This document shows, piece after piece, positions 18,718-28,198 of a stretch of DNA of 64,000 nucleotides. The DNA is from Litorivivens lipolytica. Lineage in GTDB: Bacteria; Pseudomonadota; Gammaproteobacteria; Pseudomonadales; Spongiibacteraceae. Position 1 is the stretch's first letter; every line of letters begins with the position of its first letter. The translations under genes were made by a program, and so were the position numbers. The notes below the pieces were generated by a model. The model ran no database searches and had not been told where the DNA came from. It was given only the letters and a program-made list of their open reading frames with translations. The DNA is taken from positions 248,001 through 312,000 of the forward strand of contig NZ_JACHWY010000001.1 in the NCBI RefSeq assembly GCF_014191715.1, written 5' to 3'.

Positions 18718-19632
18718 ATGATTGAATTTCCTACCATTGAGCATTTTGTCGGCGGCACACCGCTGGTGCGCCTGCAACGCCTGCCCGGCAATACCAGTAA
18801 CAAGATTCTGGTCAAACTCGAGGGCAACAATCCGGCGGGTTCGGTCAAGGATCGGCCGGCGTTGAGCATGATCAATCGCGCAGAGCAGCGCGGTGATATC
18901 AAGCCGGGCGACACGCTGATCGAAGCTACCAGCGGCAATACCGGTATTGCGCTGGCCATGGCGGCCGCCATCAAGGGCTATCGCATGGTTCTGATTATGC
19001 CGAGTCACATGAGTCTGGAGCGTAAGCTGGCCATGGCCGCCTATGGCGCCGAGCTAGTGGAAGTGACTCAGGAGGAGGGCATGGAAGGCGCGCGGGATCT
19101 GGCGCTGAAAATGCAGGATGAGGGCAAAGGCGTGGTGCTCGATCAATTCGGCAATGCGGATAACCCTGAGGCTCACTACACCGGTACCGGCCCCGAAATC
19201 TGGCAGCAGACAGATGGCCAGATCACCCATTTTGTCAGCTCGATGGGGACGACAGGCACCATCATGGGCGTGTCCCGCTATTTGAAAGAGAAAAATCCAG
19301 CCATCGAAATCGTTGGCTTGCAGCCAGATGATTGTTCGTCTATTCCGGGAATTCGGCGCTGGCCTGAAGCTTACCTGCCCAAGATTTACGACGCGGCGCG
19401 GGTTGATCGCATTATCGACATGGATCAGAAGACGGCGGAAGTGACCATGCGACGTCTTGCCGCCGAAGAAGGAATATTGTGCGGCGTTTCGTCGGGCGGT
19501 GCGGTAGCAGGTGCGCTGCGTCTGTCGGAAACGGTTGAGAACGCCATTATCGTTGCCATTGTCTGCGACCGAGGTGACCGTTATCTGTCGACGGGCGTCT
19601 TTAACGAGGCGCTGTCAGGGCAACGGGCCTGA
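18718..19632 (+). CDS. cysM: Cysteine synthase B
   Basis: A 304-residue PLP enzyme of fold type II making cysteine from O-acetylserine and sulfide or thiosulfate. The PLP lysine (about residue 44) is in NPAGSVKDRPA, the substrate loop is TSGNTGIAL, and the C-terminal phosphate-cradle region is VSSGGAVAGAL. The residues around the active site (GSVKDRPA, RRWPEAYLP) fit CysM rather than CysK. Divergent from barA, as in Pseudomonas, and followed by relA. The 23S rRNA methyltransferase rlmD, which often sits between them, is absent. Confidence 0.95.
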   Translation: MIEFPTIEHFVGGTPLVRLQRLPGNTSNKILVKLEGNNPAGSVKDRPALSMINRAEQRGDIKPGDTLIEATSGNTGIALAMAAAIKGYRMVLIMPSHMSLERKLAMAAYGAELVEVTQEEGMEGARDLALKMQDEGKGVVLDQFGNADNPEAHYTGTGPEIWQQTDGQITHFVSSMGTTGTIMGVSRYLKEKNPAIEIVGLQPDDCSSIPGIRRWPEAYLPKIYDAARVDRIIDMDQKTAEVTMRRLAAEEGILCGVSSGGAVAGALRLSETVENAIIVAIVCDRGDRYLSTGVFNEALSGQRA

Positions 19633-19671
19633 GCCTCGGCGACGTCTGACTGAACAGCGAATGGTCTCATC

Positions 19672-21903
19672 ATGGTAAAAGTACGCGAAGACTACCCTCT
19701 GGCGGCCGATGGTGAAGTTGACCTGCAGGCCTGGGCCAAAAGGCTCGGGGTCAATGAGAAGGAAGTCGATATCGGCGTACTGATCAGCGCCTGTGAGCTT
19801 AGCGCTGAATGTGCCCGCCGTACCGGCTCATCCCACAACAATACACTGCCGATGGCGAGCTTTTTCACCGCCCTTGAGATGGTGGAGATCCTGTCCGACC
19901 TGCATCTGGATCAGGATGCGCTGGTGGCCGCTGCCCTCTACCGTTCCGTGCGTGAGGGCCGGCTGGATCTCGCCGAGGTAGAAAAGCGCTACGGAGCGGT
20001 AGTTCACAAGCTGATTGACGGTGTGCAGCGCATGGCTGCCATTACCGTGATGAACGCCTCCCAGCACGACTCCCAGATACTCGGCCAGTCCGAGGCACAA
20101 AGTGAAACCATCCGTAAAATGTTGGTCGCACTGGTAGATGATGTGCGGGTGGCCCTGATCAAGCTGGCGGAACGGACCTCCGCAATACGCGCCGTTAAAA
20201 ACAAGCCTGAAAAGCGCTACCGGGTTGCACGCGAAGTCTTCGATATCTACGCACCGCTGGCGCATCGACTGGGTATCGGTCATATCAAGTGGGAGCTTGA
20301 GGATCTCAGCTTTCGCTACCTTCAACCGCTGGCCTACAAAAAAATCGCCAAGCTGCTGGATGAAAAGCGACTGGATCGACAGCGCTACATCGATGAAGCG
20401 CTCGCGTTGATTTCCAGTGCGCTGGAGAAAGAGGGTGTAGAGGCGGAGATCGTCGGCCGAGCCAAGCACATCTACAGTATCTGGCGCAAAATGCAGCGCA
20501 AGGGTATCGGGTTTTCTCAGGTATACGATATTCGTGCGGTGCGTATTCTGGTGCCTGATATAAAATCCTGCTACACCGTGCTGGGCGTGATTCACGGCCT
20601 CTGGCGCAATATTCCCAACGAATTCGACGATTACATCGCTAACCCGAAAGAAAACGGCTACCGCTCACTGCATACCGCGGTAATCGGGCCTATGGGTAAG
20701 GTACTCGAAGTGCAGATTCGAACCCAAAGCATGCACGAAGAGGCCGAGTTCGGGGTCTGTTCGCACTGGCGCTACAAGGGCGCAGACGGTTCCAGCAAGA
20801 ACACCATCGGCTACGAAGAAAAGATTGCGTGGCTGCGTCAGGTGCTGGACTGGCACGAGGAAAGCGGCGACAGCCTCGATATTTCCGAACACCTGCAGCA
20901 GGCACAGGACAGGGTTTACGTCTTCACGCCAGATGGACACGTGGTCAATCTGAAATACGGATCGACACCGCTGGATTTTGCCTACCACATTCATACTGAG
21001 GTGGGGCATCGCTGTCGAGGAGCGAAAGTTAACGGCCGCATTGTGCCGCTGACCTACACTTTGCAGACCGGCGAGCGGGTGGAAATTCTGACGGGCAAGG
21101 AAAACGCCCCGCGCCGAGACTGGCTGCAGTCCAATCTGGGCTACCTGAAAACCTCCCGCGCGCGAACCAAGGTTCAGCATTGGTTCCGGCAGCAGGCCAA
21201 GGAAGACAATGTGCTGGCCGGTCGTTACCTGCTGGAGAAAGAGTTCAAACGCCTCGGCTTAACCAGCGTCGACTACAAGACCATCGCCAATGGCTTGAAC
21301 TGTGCGAGCGTCGACGACATGTATGCGGCGGTTGGCGCGGGTGACCTGAGCTCCATGCAAGTGATCAAAACCGCCCATGCGCTGTTGGGGCGGGAAACAC
21401 CCAAGCAACCCATATTGCAGACGGTGGCGCCGTCAAACAGCGACGGTTCCGGAGATATCAGCATCAGCGGGGTGGGCAACCTGTTGACCCACATTGCCGG
21501 GTGCTGCAAACCGCTGCCGGGTGAAGCCATCGTTGGCTATATTACTGTCGGCCGGGGTGTCAGCATTCACCGCCAGGACTGCAAAAAACTGCTGCATCTG
21601 CAGGCGGTAGAACCTGAGCGTATTGTCGAGGTTAGCTGGGCCGGGCGGAAAACCGAAACCTATCCGGTGGATATTGCCATTGAGGCATATGACCGTCAGG
21701 GGCTACTGCGGGATATTACTTTCCTGCTGAGCAACGAGCATATCAATGTGATTTCCATGTCGACCGACACCGATGTTAAGAGTCATATCGCATCGATGAC
21801 CTTGCGGGTTGAGGTACCGGGTCTGGCAGAACTGGCCAACCTGTTTGCCAAACTCAACGGGCTGCCCAACGTCGCCGCGGTCAGACGGATCAGCGAGTTG
21901 TAA
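19672..21903 (+). CDS. relA: (p)ppGpp synthetase RelA
   Basis: A 743-residue stringent-response synthetase. The N-terminal HD-type domain is degenerate: the HD/ED metal residues are replaced, as in AALYRSVREGRLD. That marks RelA rather than the bifunctional SpoT. The synthetase domain has EFDDYIANPKENGYRSLHT, followed by TGS (VYVFTPDGHVVNLKYGSTPLDFAYHI in part), the conserved Cys/His region (HIAGCCKPLPGE) and a C-terminal ACT domain. It binds stalled ribosomes with uncharged tRNA. mazG follows immediately. Confidence 0.97.
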   Translation: MVKVREDYPLAADGEVDLQAWAKRLGVNEKEVDIGVLISACELSAECARRTGSSHNNTLPMASFFTALEMVEILSDLHLDQDALVAAALYRSVREGRLDLAEVEKRYGAVVHKLIDGVQRMAAITVMNASQHDSQILGQSEAQSETIRKMLVALVDDVRVALIKLAERTSAIRAVKNKPEKRYRVAREVFDIYAPLAHRLGIGHIKWELEDLSFRYLQPLAYKKIAKLLDEKRLDRQRYIDEALALISSALEKEGVEAEIVGRAKHIYSIWRKMQRKGIGFSQVYDIRAVRILVPDIKSCYTVLGVIHGLWRNIPNEFDDYIANPKENGYRSLHTAVIGPMGKVLEVQIRTQSMHEEAEFGVCSHWRYKGADGSSKNTIGYEEKIAWLRQVLDWHEESGDSLDISEHLQQAQDRVYVFTPDGHVVNLKYGSTPLDFAYHIHTEVGHRCRGAKVNGRIVPLTYTLQTGERVEILTGKENAPRRDWLQSNLGYLKTSRARTKVQHWFRQQAKEDNVLAGRYLLEKEFKRLGLTSVDYKTIANGLNCASVDDMYAAVGAGDLSSMQVIKTAHALLGRETPKQPILQTVAPSNSDGSGDISISGVGNLLTHIAGCCKPLPGEAIVGYITVGRGVSIHRQDCKKLLHLQAVEPERIVEVSWAGRKTETYPVDIAIEAYDRQGLLRDITFLLSNEHINVISMSTDTDVKSHIASMTLRVEVPGLAELANLFAKLNGLPNVAAVRRISEL

Positions 21904-22707
21904 ATGTATAGTCTGGATGACCTGCGAACCCTGATGCGCTGCCTGCGCGACCCGGAGCACGGTTGCCCCTGGGACCTTAAACAGACCTACCAGACCATCG
22001 CGCCGCATACCCTCGAAGAATGCTATGAGTTAATCGATGCCATCGAGTCCGGCGACACAGAACAGATCCGTCAGGAACTGGGCGACGTGCTGTTTCAGGT
22101 TGTGTTTTACAGCCAGCTGGCAGAAGAGGCGGGTGATTTCACCTTTAGTGAGGTAACCGATGCCATTGTCAGCAAACTGCTGCGCCGCCACCCCCATGTC
22201 TTCCCGGAAGGCGAGCTCGATAAACCAACGAATGGGCGTGCGATTGATGAAGCCGAGATCAAGCGGCGTTGGGAAGAGATCAAAGCGGAAGAGCGCGCCG
22301 CCAAAGCCCAAAATGGCGTGCTTGATGACATTCCAACGGCACTGCCTGCTCTGAAACGCGCGCAAAAACTACAAAAGCGAGCCGCTACCATCGGTTTTGA
22401 CTGGCAAGCGGTTGGCGGCGTGTTCGATAAACTCGACGAAGAGCGGGCCGAGCTGGCTGAAGCGATTGCCAGCGGAGATAAGGATCATCAGGCCGAAGAA
22501 ATGGGCGACCTGATTTTTGTGGTCGTCAATCTCGCCCGCCACCTTGGGTTGGACGCTGAAACCGTACTGCGCGCGGCAAACCGCAAGTTCGAGGCGCGAT
22601 TTCAGCAGATGGAACAGCTCTCTGATAAATCCTTGGGGGAGCTGTCCCCCGCAACCCTCGAGTCGCTGTGGGAGCAGGCCAAAAAGGCCCTTAAAAACGC
22701 CGACTAA
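21904..22707 (+). CDS. mazG: Nucleoside triphosphate pyrophosphohydrolase MazG
   Basis: A 267-residue, two-domain all-alpha NTP pyrophosphatase. MazG signatures include CPWDLKQTYQTIAPHTLEE and the metal-binding EECYELIDAI/ELGDVLFQ set. A second similar set is in the C-terminal half (EERAELAEAI, EEMGDLIFV). The enzyme hydrolyses noncanonical NTPs and in E. coli also affects ppGpp levels, fitting its position directly after relA. The ATG abuts the relA stop. The 3' end overlaps a convergent gene by 4 bp. Confidence 0.96.
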   Translation: MYSLDDLRTLMRCLRDPEHGCPWDLKQTYQTIAPHTLEECYELIDAIESGDTEQIRQELGDVLFQVVFYSQLAEEAGDFTFSEVTDAIVSKLLRRHPHVFPEGELDKPTNGRAIDEAEIKRRWEEIKAEERAAKAQNGVLDDIPTALPALKRAQKLQKRAATIGFDWQAVGGVFDKLDEERAELAEAIASGDKDHQAEEMGDLIFVVVNLARHLGLDAETVLRAANRKFEARFQQMEQLSDKSLGELSPATLESLWEQAKKALKNAD

Positions 22708-23036
22708 TGGCCGGCTGTTTTGTAGTTCGCCAGATGCTTCTGCAGCAGCGAGCGATAGCGGGGCGTCGGCCCGATATCCTCATACAGCGGATCACCCAGT
22801 TCGTCGTGAGACACCACAGCACTGCCACGTACATAGGGTAATGTACGTTCGACTTCCGCCAATGAGGCGGATAACAGGTCAGTGATGATTTCTTCAACAG
22901 AACGAAGCGGATAGAGTTCCGCCAGGGCTTGAAGCTTGGAGGCCTCTTCTAGAGGCAGGCGAACTTCGAACACATCTTTGGTCAATTCAGCTCTTGCAGT
23001 ATCTTCCCAAAGATCGAGCAGCTCTTTGATTTCCAT
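22704..23036 (-). CDS. Small conserved protein (family sometimes labelled 'pilin assembly protein')
   Basis: A 110-residue soluble protein. N-terminal MEIKELLDLWEDTARAEL, then a helical repeat-like centre (LPLEEASKLQALAELYP, EEIITDLLSASLAEVERTLPYV) and a tail GDPLYEDIGPTPRY. I recognise the pattern from short Pseudomonas proteins annotated as pilin assembly proteins, but no experimental role is clear from sequence. The start at 23036 is supported by GGAAGG upstream. A longer reading frame to 23327 overlaps the adk start region and is rejected. Divergent from adk, convergent with mazG. Confidence 0.72.
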   Translation of the reverse strand: MEIKELLDLWEDTARAELTKDVFEVRLPLEEASKLQALAELYPLRSVEEIITDLLSASLAEVERTLPYVRGSAVVSHDELGDPLYEDIGPTPRYRSLLQKHLANYKTAGH

Positions 23037-23082
23037 AGAACCTTCCGAGTTGAGACAAGCAAAACGCTCACTTTCATCATAG

Positions 23083-23928
<846 letters not shown>

Positions 23929-23950
23929 TCCCTTTGCACTGAACTCTCGT

Positions 23951-23977
23951 AAAGCGCCGGTCGGCGCTTTTTTTTTG
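23951..23977 (+). terminator. Rho-independent terminator after adk
   Basis: Perfect 8-bp stem AAAGCGCC/GGCGCTTT around loop GGTC, followed by an unbroken T run. Confidence 0.9.
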
Positions 23978-24032
23978 CCGGTATAATGGTCGGCGCAAAT
24001 AATTCATCCAGCTAATCACATTGGGGGAAAGC

Positions 24033-25001
24033 ATGAGTGGAAAGGCCGTCATACTGATTAATCTCGGCACACCGGATAATCCGGACAGTGCGGGGGTCAG
24101 GGCATTTCTGAAAGATTTCCTCTCGGATCGCCGGGTCGTTGAAGTGCCGCGCCCAATCTGGTGGCTCATTCTGAACCTCATCATCCTCCCATTTCGTTCA
24201 CCGAAGGTGGCTAAAAAGTACCAACCCCTATGGGCAATGGGAGATTCCCCCTTGCGCCTGTTTAGTCAGCGGCTGGTGGCGGGTATTCAGGAAAAACTGG
24301 GTCAGGACATCGCGGTAGAGCTGGCGATGACCTACGGCAAACCCGGTCTGGTTGAAGTGATCGAAGAATTGGAAGCGAAGGGCGCAAAAGAGTTCTATTT
24401 TGTTCCGCTTTACCCCCAGTATTCCGCCACCACAACCGCAGCCGCTATGGATGCGGTCGCGCGTTACTTTATGGGGCGTCGCGATATACCGCAGTGGTCG
24501 TGGCTGCGTAATTATCATGATGAGCAAGCCTATATTGAGGCTTTGGCAGACAGCGTGCGCGCTCACTGGCAGACGCACGGTCAGTCGGACCGTCTGCTCA
24601 TGTCATTTCACGGTATTCCCAAGCGCAATGTCGACCTTGGTGATCCTTACCAGCAACACTGTCAGGAAACCGCCGAAAGTCTGGCAAAGGCGCTGGGATT
24701 GAACAGCGATCAGTGGCTGATGACCTATCAATCTAGATTGGGCAAAGCGGAATGGCTGCAGCCCTATACCGATAAAACCGTGGCGGAGCTAGCTAAAAGC
24801 GGGGTGAAAAGTGTCGATGTTATCGCACCGTCGTTTGCTGCGGATTGCCTCGAAACCTTGGAAGAGCTCGACACTGAAGCGGCCGAAATTTTCTATGAAA
24901 ACGGTGGCGAAAGCTTTTCTTATATTCCCTGCCTGAATGATTCCGAAAAGCACGTGGGGTTTTTCACAGACATAATAAAAAGAAAGCTCTCGTCACATTA
25001 A
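24033..25001 (+). CDS. hemH: Ferrochelatase
   Basis: A 322-residue enzyme inserting Fe2+ into protoporphyrin IX, the last haem synthesis step. N-terminal NLGTPDNPDSAGVRAFLKDF, the metal-ligand His in LLMSFHGIPKRN, and the conserved Glu in PSFAADCLETLEEL are all present. The ATG at 24033 with GGGGGAAAG upstream is preferred to an in-frame TTG at 24021. Transcribed alone between the adk terminator and a hairpin at 25006-25029. Confidence 0.95.
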   Translation: MSGKAVILINLGTPDNPDSAGVRAFLKDFLSDRRVVEVPRPIWWLILNLIILPFRSPKVAKKYQPLWAMGDSPLRLFSQRLVAGIQEKLGQDIAVELAMTYGKPGLVEVIEELEAKGAKEFYFVPLYPQYSATTTAAAMDAVARYFMGRRDIPQWSWLRNYHDEQAYIEALADSVRAHWQTHGQSDRLLMSFHGIPKRNVDLGDPYQQHCQETAESLAKALGLNSDQWLMTYQSRLGKAEWLQPYTDKTVAELAKSGVKSVDVIAPSFAADCLETLEELDTEAAEIFYENGGESFSYIPCLNDSEKHVGFFTDIIKRKLSSH

Positions 25002-25005
25002 ATTG

Positions 25006-25029
25006 AATGCGCGAGCAAACTCGCGCGTT
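25006..25029 (+). terminator. Hairpin after hemH
   Basis: AATGCGCGAG and CTCGCGCGTT pair as a 10-bp stem (one G-T) around CAAA, 5 bp after the hemH stop. There is no clean T run, so termination may be weak or Rho-assisted. Confidence 0.5.
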
Positions 25030-25172
25030 CGATTTACAGTCGAAACGTGAACAAAGTAATCAGAATTTATTTGGAATCCACTGATTTTTCTGTTGATTTC
25101 TTGGCTGTTGTTTAATTTATGTGCTATTTTGATTTCGACAGTTTCTGTTGATGCGTGTCGAGGAGAAAAAAA

Positions 25173-25937
25173 ATGGCCGTTAAAAAAGCAAAAGCGAAAG
25201 CAAAAACAAGAAAGGCTCCTGCCAAGAAACGAGCGCGGAAAGCTGTAACAACCACGCCGGCAGTTAAGAAAGCAGAAGCCGCTCTTACAAAAGCAACCAA
25301 AGCCGTAGAGGCAGATCGCAAAGCTGTAGCGACTGCTAAAAACGCGGCAACCGCGGCAAAAGCGAAAGCAGCCAAGTCAGGTAAGAAAACTGACAAGAAT
25401 GCTGCAAAACGCGCTGGCAACGCTGTGAAGCGTGCCAATGAAAAAATGCGTAAATCGCGTGAGGCAATGGCTAAAGCCAAGCTGAGCCTGTCGAAAGCTC
25501 AGGTTGAAGCCAAGATTAAAGCCTCTGAGCAGGCAGTTAAGGATAAAGTCGCTGAGCGCGCTAAAGCGCTGGACGATAAAACCGAAGCTGACCTGAAAAA
25601 AGCGTTGTCAGCCTTCCAGGCTCGTTGGCGCAAGAAGCGCACAGCTGCCAACAAGAAGAAGCTGGCGTCTATTACGCGTAAACTGACAACCAAGCATAAG
25701 CAGGCTGCCAAGAAGCTGGAAGCCAAAGCTAAGGCTGCTGAGAAGAAAGCTGCTAAAAAAGCGGCGCCGAAAAAACGCAAGGCTGCTGCCAAGCGTAAAG
25801 CGGCTCCGAAAAAAGCAGCTGCAAAGAAAGCTCCAGCCAAGAAGGCAGCTGCTAAGAAAAAGGCCGTCAGAAAGGCGCCAGCCAAGCGTAAAACCGCAGC
25901 TAAGAAAAGAGCCCCGGCGAAGCGTAAGGCTAAGTAA
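25173..25937 (+). CDS. Lysine/alanine-rich histone H1-like DNA-binding protein (AlgP-like)
   Basis: A 254-residue very basic protein. The N-terminal 35 residues are Lys/Ala/Arg-rich. A helical, probably coiled-coil centre (about 36-165) carries repeated charged heptads. The last 90 residues are degenerate KKAAAKK/APAKK repeats, like the AlgP/AlgR3 tail of Pseudomonas and eukaryotic H1 tails. Such proteins coat DNA and affect expression of envelope genes such as alginate biosynthesis. ATG at 25173 with AGGAG upstream. Codon use is skewed towards AAA/AAG/GCT and the DNA is internally repetitive, so length may vary between strains. Confidence 0.82.
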   Translation: MAVKKAKAKAKTRKAPAKKRARKAVTTTPAVKKAEAALTKATKAVEADRKAVATAKNAATAAKAKAAKSGKKTDKNAAKRAGNAVKRANEKMRKSREAMAKAKLSLSKAQVEAKIKASEQAVKDKVAERAKALDDKTEADLKKALSAFQARWRKKRTAANKKKLASITRKLTTKHKQAAKKLEAKAKAAEKKAAKKAAPKKRKAAAKRKAAPKKAAAKKAPAKKAAAKKKAVRKAPAKRKTAAKKRAPAKRKAK

Positions 25938-25975
25938 TCGTTCTGTAGGAATACAGACGGTGAAATAAGATCAGA

Positions 25976-26006
25976 GGCGGTAGCTGCTCGGCAGTTACCG
26001 CCTTTT
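25976..26006 (+). terminator. Terminator after the histone-like gene
   Basis: GGCGGTAGCTGC and GCAGTTACCGCC form a 12-bp stem with one G-T pair and a TCG loop, followed by TTTT. It overlaps the 3' end of convergent mobA. Confidence 0.8.
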
Positions 26007-26588
26007 GCTTTCCAGAGTATTGAGATTCAGGAAAGCGTCCTTCATTCCTGCAAATGCTGTCGGTTTGCACCGCAGCGTTTTAAGCCAGCCTTTCACACTC
26101 AAATCGTCCCCCTGCAGCCGGGTTTTCAGGCCTTCCAAGGCTTGTTTTTGAAAAACGGCGCAGAGAAAGTGGGCGCGCGCCTCATCCACGGCGTAGCTGG
26201 CTTCTAGTGATTCGCTCACTGCCGTCGCCAGCAGTTTCTCCGCAAGTTCATTCGGCAAGGCGGGGCAGTCACAGGGAACGACCAGAACCCAATCACTGCT
26301 GCAGTGCGCGGCACAGGCGGCAATGCCGGCCAGTGGGCCGCGAAAGTCATTCGACTGGTCCGTGTGCACGGCATAGCCAAAGGCCGCGTAGGCTTCGATA
26401 TTGCGATTGGCGCTGATGTATACCTGCTTCACCTGTGGCGCAATACACTCTATAACCCACGCGATAAGCGGTTTACCCTGCCAATCAAGCAAGCCCTTGT
26501 CTCGTCCGCCGACTCGACGACCTTCGCCGCCGGCAAGAATAATCGCGTCGAGCTGTTGGTGAGGTGACATCGATGGTGTTGCTGCCAT
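25995..26588 (-). CDS. mobA: Molybdenum cofactor guanylyltransferase
   Basis: A 197-residue nucleotidyltransferase converting molybdopterin cofactor to its guanine dinucleotide form, used by DMSO-reductase-family enzymes. N-terminal GTP site AIILAGGEGRRVGGRDKGLL matches LAGGxxxRxGxxDK, and the metal Asp is in VLVVPCDCP. The start may be 26588 (MAATPS) or 26570 (MSPHQQ). A longer frame to 26852 runs into tsaB and is rejected. No other molybdenum genes are in the window. Confidence 0.9.
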   Translation of the reverse strand: MAATPSMSPHQQLDAIILAGGEGRRVGGRDKGLLDWQGKPLIAWVIECIAPQVKQVYISANRNIEAYAAFGYAVHTDQSNDFRGPLAGIAACAAHCSSDWVLVVPCDCPALPNELAEKLLATAVSESLEASYAVDEARAHFLCAVFQKQALEGLKTRLQGDDLSVKGWLKTLRCKPTAFAGMKDAFLNLNTLESKRR

Positions 26589-26683
26589 GGGTTTGCGTCT
26601 GCCGGAAAGTGGGTGCTGTGGTATGATTCGCCCGCTAAAAATTATCGTTTTATCTGTTGGTATTGTAAGTGGGGAGCTCCCGG

Positions 26684-27349
26684 ATGGCCACGTTGCTGGC
26701 AATTGAAACTTCGGCCGATGCCTGCTCGCTGGCGCTATTGCGGCAGGGAGAGTTGTTGGAGAAGCACGAAATTTTGCCGAAGTCCCACACCCAGCACATT
26801 CTTCCCATGGTCGATGCGTTGCTGGCCGAGGGCGGTCTGCGATTGAGTGCACTCGATGGTATCGCCTTTGGGCGTGGCCCTGGCTCGTTTACCGGCTTGC
26901 GGGTTTGTGCGGCGGTGGTGCAAGGGCTGGCGCTGGCGAGTGAGTTGCCCTGTATTCCCGTATCGAGTTTGCAGGCTCTGGCGCAGACCGCGAAAAGCCG
27001 GTGGTCATTGGCGGATGGCGAGGTTATTACCAGTTGCGTTGATGCGCGGATGGACGAAATCTACTGGTGCCAATACCGCGTGGTTAACGGAATCGCTCAA
27101 GCGTTTCAGACTGAGCAACTGAGCGCGCCGGAGGCGATGCTGCCGGGTGAGCAGGCACAGTATGTGGTTGGCTCCGGTCTGAGCTATGGCGATCGACTTT
27201 CAGGCGTGAGTGGCGTTCAGGATGCCGAACTATTGGCTCGCGGTGGCGCGGTTGCCGAGCTTGGCGCCGTCGCGCTGAAGGATGGAAACGCCGTCAGTGT
27301 GGAGCAGGCCATCCCGAGCTATCTGAGAGACGACGTCGCCTGGCGTTGA
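26684..27349 (+). CDS. tsaB: tRNA threonylcarbamoyladenosine biosynthesis protein TsaB
   Basis: A 221-residue ASKHA-fold partner of TsaD in t6A37 synthesis. N-terminal LAIETSADACSLALL, HTQHILPMVDALL and GIAFGRGPGSFTGLRV are diagnostic. The ATG at 26684 has GGGGAG upstream and is preferred over GTG at 26669. Divergent from mobA by about 95 bp. Confidence 0.95.
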   Translation: MATLLAIETSADACSLALLRQGELLEKHEILPKSHTQHILPMVDALLAEGGLRLSALDGIAFGRGPGSFTGLRVCAAVVQGLALASELPCIPVSSLQALAQTAKSRWSLADGEVITSCVDARMDEIYWCQYRVVNGIAQAFQTEQLSAPEAMLPGEQAQYVVGSGLSYGDRLSGVSGVQDAELLARGGAVAELGAVALKDGNAVSVEQAIPSYLRDDVAWR

Positions 27350-27385
27350 TTTAACCTTTCACATAATTTTGAGGGATCACCCCTG

Positions 27386-28189
27386 ATGGATCTATTGCAG
27401 GCACTTATTCTGGCTGTTGTTCAGGGGCTAACCGAGTTTCTGCCGGTTTCCAGTTCCGGGCATCTGGTTTTGCCCGCGGCACTGCTCGGCTGGCAGGATC
27501 AGGGCCTGGCTTTCGATGTGGCAGTGCATTTCGGCTCTCTGCTGGCGGTGGTGCTGTATTTTCGCAAGGATATTGTTGAGCTGCTAATGGCGTGGTTGAA
27601 AAGCCTGGGCTCGCGCCAAGCTACGGATAACAGTCGTCTGGCCTGGTGGGTCATTGTGGGAACACTGCCGGCCGTCATTCTGGGGCTTTTGCTCGATGAT
27701 CTGATCGAGGTCCATTTACGAACAGCTTGGGTGCTGGGAACGACCACGCTGGTCTTTGGCATTCTGCTGGGCTTTGCTCAGCGCTTCGCGGCGGACAAAC
27801 GCTGTCGTGATCTGACATTAGCCATGGTTCTGATTATCGGCTTTGCTCAGGCCTTGGCACTGGTGCCCGGCACGTCTCGCTCCGGGATCACGATTACCGC
27901 CGCGGCGTTTCTCGGCTTGAGTCTGGTAGAAGCCTCCCGCTTTTCTTTTCTTCTGTCGATTCCCGTGATTTCCGGTGCGGCACTGCTTAAATCCCTGGAT
28001 CTGTTCGGTGCGGGTAATGCGATTGACTGGGCTGTACTCCTCAGCGCCATGGCCCTGTCCGGGGTTACGGCATTTTTATGCATCGGCTGGTTTATGCGTT
28101 GGGTTGAACGCATCGGTCTGGTACCGTTTGCGGTGTATCGAGTGCTGCTGGCGGCTGCGATTTTTGCTACTGCCTACAGCCAACTTTAG
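27386..28189 (+). CDS. uppP: Undecaprenyl-diphosphatase UppP (BacA)
   Basis: A 267-residue polytopic membrane enzyme that dephosphorylates undecaprenyl diphosphate to recycle the peptidoglycan lipid carrier; it confers bacitracin tolerance when raised. The first conserved block is VVQGLTEFLPVSSSGHL (with catalytic Glu/Ser) and the second ALVPGTSRSGITI. Seven or eight hydrophobic segments. It follows tsaB by 36 bp and is followed 9 bp later by an oxidoreductase gene. The DUF368 gene at 46029 bears on the same lipid carrier. Confidence 0.97.
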   Translation: MDLLQALILAVVQGLTEFLPVSSSGHLVLPAALLGWQDQGLAFDVAVHFGSLLAVVLYFRKDIVELLMAWLKSLGSRQATDNSRLAWWVIVGTLPAVILGLLLDDLIEVHLRTAWVLGTTTLVFGILLGFAQRFAADKRCRDLTLAMVLIIGFAQALALVPGTSRSGITITAAAFLGLSLVEASRFSFLLSIPVISGAALLKSLDLFGAGNAIDWAVLLSAMALSGVTAFLCIGWFMRWVERIGLVPFAVYRVLLAAAIFATAYSQL

Positions 28190-28198
28190 GGCAAACAG

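Noticed and set aside
25499-25885. Ala/Leu/Phe-rich minus-strand ORF opposite the histone-like gene
   Set aside because: It is the complement of Lys/Ala repeat codons and mimics membrane helices; the plus-strand gene has a ribosome binding site and terminator.
25701-25930. Short repeats that could suggest a CRISPR or tandem repeat array
   Set aside because: The repeats are codon-level Lys/Ala repeats within a coding frame, without regular spacers.
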